Of a stretch of DNA of 50,757 bases, positions 49,256-50,757 are shown piece by piece. Source of the stretch: Bacteroidetes bacterium RIFCSPLOWO2_12_FULL_35_15 (GTDB lineage: Bacteria; Bacteroidota; Bacteroidia; 2-12-FULL-35-15); contig MEPB01000109.1 of assembly GCA_001769385.1 (NCBI GenBank), positions 1-50,757 on the forward strand. The letters are read 5' to 3'. The translations under genes and the position numbers were made by a program. The notes below the pieces were generated by a model, which saw only the letters and a program-made list of their open reading frames with translations, was not told the DNA's origin and did no database searches. Numbering within the stretch: the first letter of the stretch is position 1; each line of letters opens with the position of its first letter.

Positions 49256-50757
49256 TTATTTTTTTGATTTAGTTTTACCATTTGTCAGCTGCATAACCGG
49301 CATTGCGCCCATTGCCGACAGTGTATTCTTACGATTTAATGCTCCCACTGTAAATATTTTTAGCCCAAGTTCGGCACTATAACCATGTATTTCCTTCACA
49401 TCCAGTGCGATCATAAAACGGATGATCTCAGGACTTACAACTTGTCCGGGAACCAATATCGGAAACCCCGGAGGATAAGGAATTACAAAGGAGGTGGAAA
49501 CCAATTCTTTATTTTTGTTCAAGGCGTCTAAACATTCACTCAATGGAACGTATTCACACATATCCTCATCATATGCTAAAAAGAAAGCTTCCCGCAAATT
49601 ACCACCCGGCACTCCTGGCGAGGCCTGGAATGAACGATGGAAATAACTGAAATCAGGCAGTGGAGGTACATCTTTGATCAATGATTGAATGTGCTTTTTT
49701 GAAATTTCCGCTTCCCGTTTATTTAACGAACGGTTGCTTTCATCCAATTCATCAGCGATCTGCAACAAGGCGTTTATTAAAAATGTGACACTCCCTCGTG
49801 TTGTTCCAATATTGGTCATTAACAAAACAGTATTCCGTGATGTTTTATTAACCTGAATATTGAAACGATCCATCAGATACATATTCTTAAACTCATCGCC
49901 TGTTATGCCTGCCTTTCCAACCGACAGCGTTATTTTTGTAGGATCTAAAACAAACTCATCTTTCTCCCATGATTCTTCCATTCGATCCCAACCGGCTTTT
50001 GGAGAATAATACTCACTATGCCCATGTTTACGAAATGCTTCGGGTATCAAATCTTTCACTGACAGAATATGAAAATATTTACTCAATTTAGGATGCTCTT
50101 CTACTTTAGAACGCAGGATCATTGCCATCTCTATGGCTTTTTCAACCAACTCATATCCTTCCAGTTCCACTTGTCTGCGCCCCGCATCCAATGATGCCAG
50201 GATCTGATAATTAGGAGAGGTAGTGGTATGCGTCATATACGATTCCTGAAAATTATCTGCTACTCTTCTGCTATATTCTTCATCCCAAATATGTATCATT
50301 GAACCTTGACGGAAACTGGAAACTGTTTTATGAGTGCTCTGAGTTGCATAAACCCTGATCTTCACTTTTTCGGGATCCGGCAAAGAAGGACTTTCACCGG
50401 GTTTTAAACCCTCAATATGTTTTTTATACTGCTCTTTGTATTCCTCGCTTCTGTATTTATGAAATAACTTTTGCGCCACATACATTCCTGTTCGTTGCTT
50501 GAAAGTGTAAGTAAAACTGGCGAATGCAAACCAGGCTTCATCCCATAAAAAAACCATATCCGGTTTAATAGCAAGCACTTCTTCCATTACTTTTTCTACA
50601 TTGTACACCAAACCGTCAAACGTACAATTGGTAAGCAATAACATTTTTGCATGGTCCAATCGTCTTGCTTTTTTTAAAGCAATTAATTTCTCTTTAATAA
50701 CGCTTAACGGAACAGCACCATACATTGAATATTCATCGATCGGATACGAATCCAGAT
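49256..50757 (-). CDS. Orn/Lys/Arg decarboxylase-like PLP enzyme, cut by the window end
   Basis: The window holds the C-terminal 500 residues of a fold-type I PLP enzyme; the frame stays open to the right end (LDSYPIDEYSMYGAVPL), so the first part lies outside. The PLP site appears as LLLTNCTFDGLVYNV, FLWDEAWFAF (Asp that binds the pyridine N) and ATQSTHKTVSSFRQGSMIHI with the Schiff-base Lys. The C-terminal domain, with AFFLAYDEDMCEYVPL, VIPYPPGFPILVPGQVVS and EIHGYSAELGL, matches the Orn/Lys/Arg decarboxylase major and C-terminal domains. Substrate preference cannot be read. It is upstream of the ATP-grasp gene on the same strand. Confidence 0.88.
   Translation of the reverse strand, partial: LDSYPIDEYSMYGAVPLSVIKEKLIALKKARRLDHAKMLLLTNCTFDGLVYNVEKVMEEVLAIKPDMVFLWDEAWFAFASFTYTFKQRTGMYVAQKLFHKYRSEEYKEQYKKHIEGLKPGESPSLPDPEKVKIRVYATQSTHKTVSSFRQGSMIHIWDEEYSRRVADNFQESYMTHTTTSPNYQILASLDAGRRQVELEGYELVEKAIEMAMILRSKVEEHPKLSKYFHILSVKDLIPEAFRKHGHSEYYSPKAGWDRMEESWEKDEFVLDPTKITLSVGKAGITGDEFKNMYLMDRFNIQVNKTSRNTVLLMTNIGTTRGSVTFLINALLQIADELDESNRSLNKREAEISKKHIQSLIKDVPPLPDFSYFHRSFQASPGVPGGNLREAFFLAYDEDMCEYVPLSECLDALNKNKELVSTSFVIPYPPGFPILVPGQVVSPEIIRFMIALDVKEIHGYSAELGLKIFTVGALNRKNTLSAMGAMPVMQLTNGKTKSKK

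Overview
The window comes from an AT-rich member of the Bacteroidota; the order is uncertain. Evidence: secreted proteins end in type IX secretion (T9SS) C-terminal sorting domains; promoters look like the Bacteroidota TAnnTTTG element and Shine-Dalgarno motifs are scarce; and the porG-uppS-bamA-skp-skp-murI block is typical of the phylum. Nearly all stops are TAA or TAG. TGA ends only two genes, both in 4-bp ATGA overlaps, and also sits inside one broken kinase gene. I see no rRNA, tRNA, CRISPR array, prophage or transposase gene. The right end cuts a PLP-decarboxylase gene. The left end holds only the 3' part of an Old Yellow Enzyme gene.

Layout. 0.08-0.7 kb: flavin oxidoreductase remnant. 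0.8-5.7 kb: MacB-type ABC exporter (ATPase, two permeases, adaptor), split in two places by dispersed inverted repeats, one pair of which brackets a GIY-YIG nuclease gene. 5.8-7.8 kb: sensor kinase with an in-frame TGA, then a receiver protein. 7.8-11.1 kb: SF1 helicase, a membrane protein of unknown role, a REP-like repeat and a SemiSWEET. 11.2-14.8 kb: TolC, adaptor and TsaB. 15.1-17.0 kb: small basic exported protein and PhoH. 17.1-19.6 kb: three tandem paralogous lipoproteins behind an orphan T9SS sorting domain. 19.9-23.6 kb: etfB, etfA and acyl-CoA dehydrogenase. 24-30.6 kb: envelope biogenesis (PorG-like, UppS, BamA, two Skp/OmpH, MurI). 30.7-34 kb: O-antigen ligase-like protein and two glycosyltransferases. 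34.1-43.9 kb (minus strand): a nine-gene run. 44.1-47.2 kb: MeaB GTPase, HGSNAT-like acyltransferase and a YwqK/TonB-like protein. 47.3-50.8 kb: ATP-grasp enzyme and Orn/Lys/Arg decarboxylase-like enzyme, separated by a tandem duplication that preserves the fossil start of a second ATP-grasp gene.

The most interesting region is 34.3-43.9 kb, read right to left: LytS-type kinase, LytTR regulator, aryl-sulfate sulfotransferase with T9SS domain, a T9SS protein with carbohydrate-binding-like repeats, CotH kinase with T9SS domain, small lipoprotein, VTC-type polyphosphate polymerase, DUF4956 membrane protein and DUF2490 outer-membrane protein. Short spacings and a 23-bp overlap suggest co-expression. 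I infer a cell-surface modification system that joins polyphosphate synthesis to exported CotH kinase and sulfotransferase. This is a hypothesis; the individual families are recognised with good confidence.
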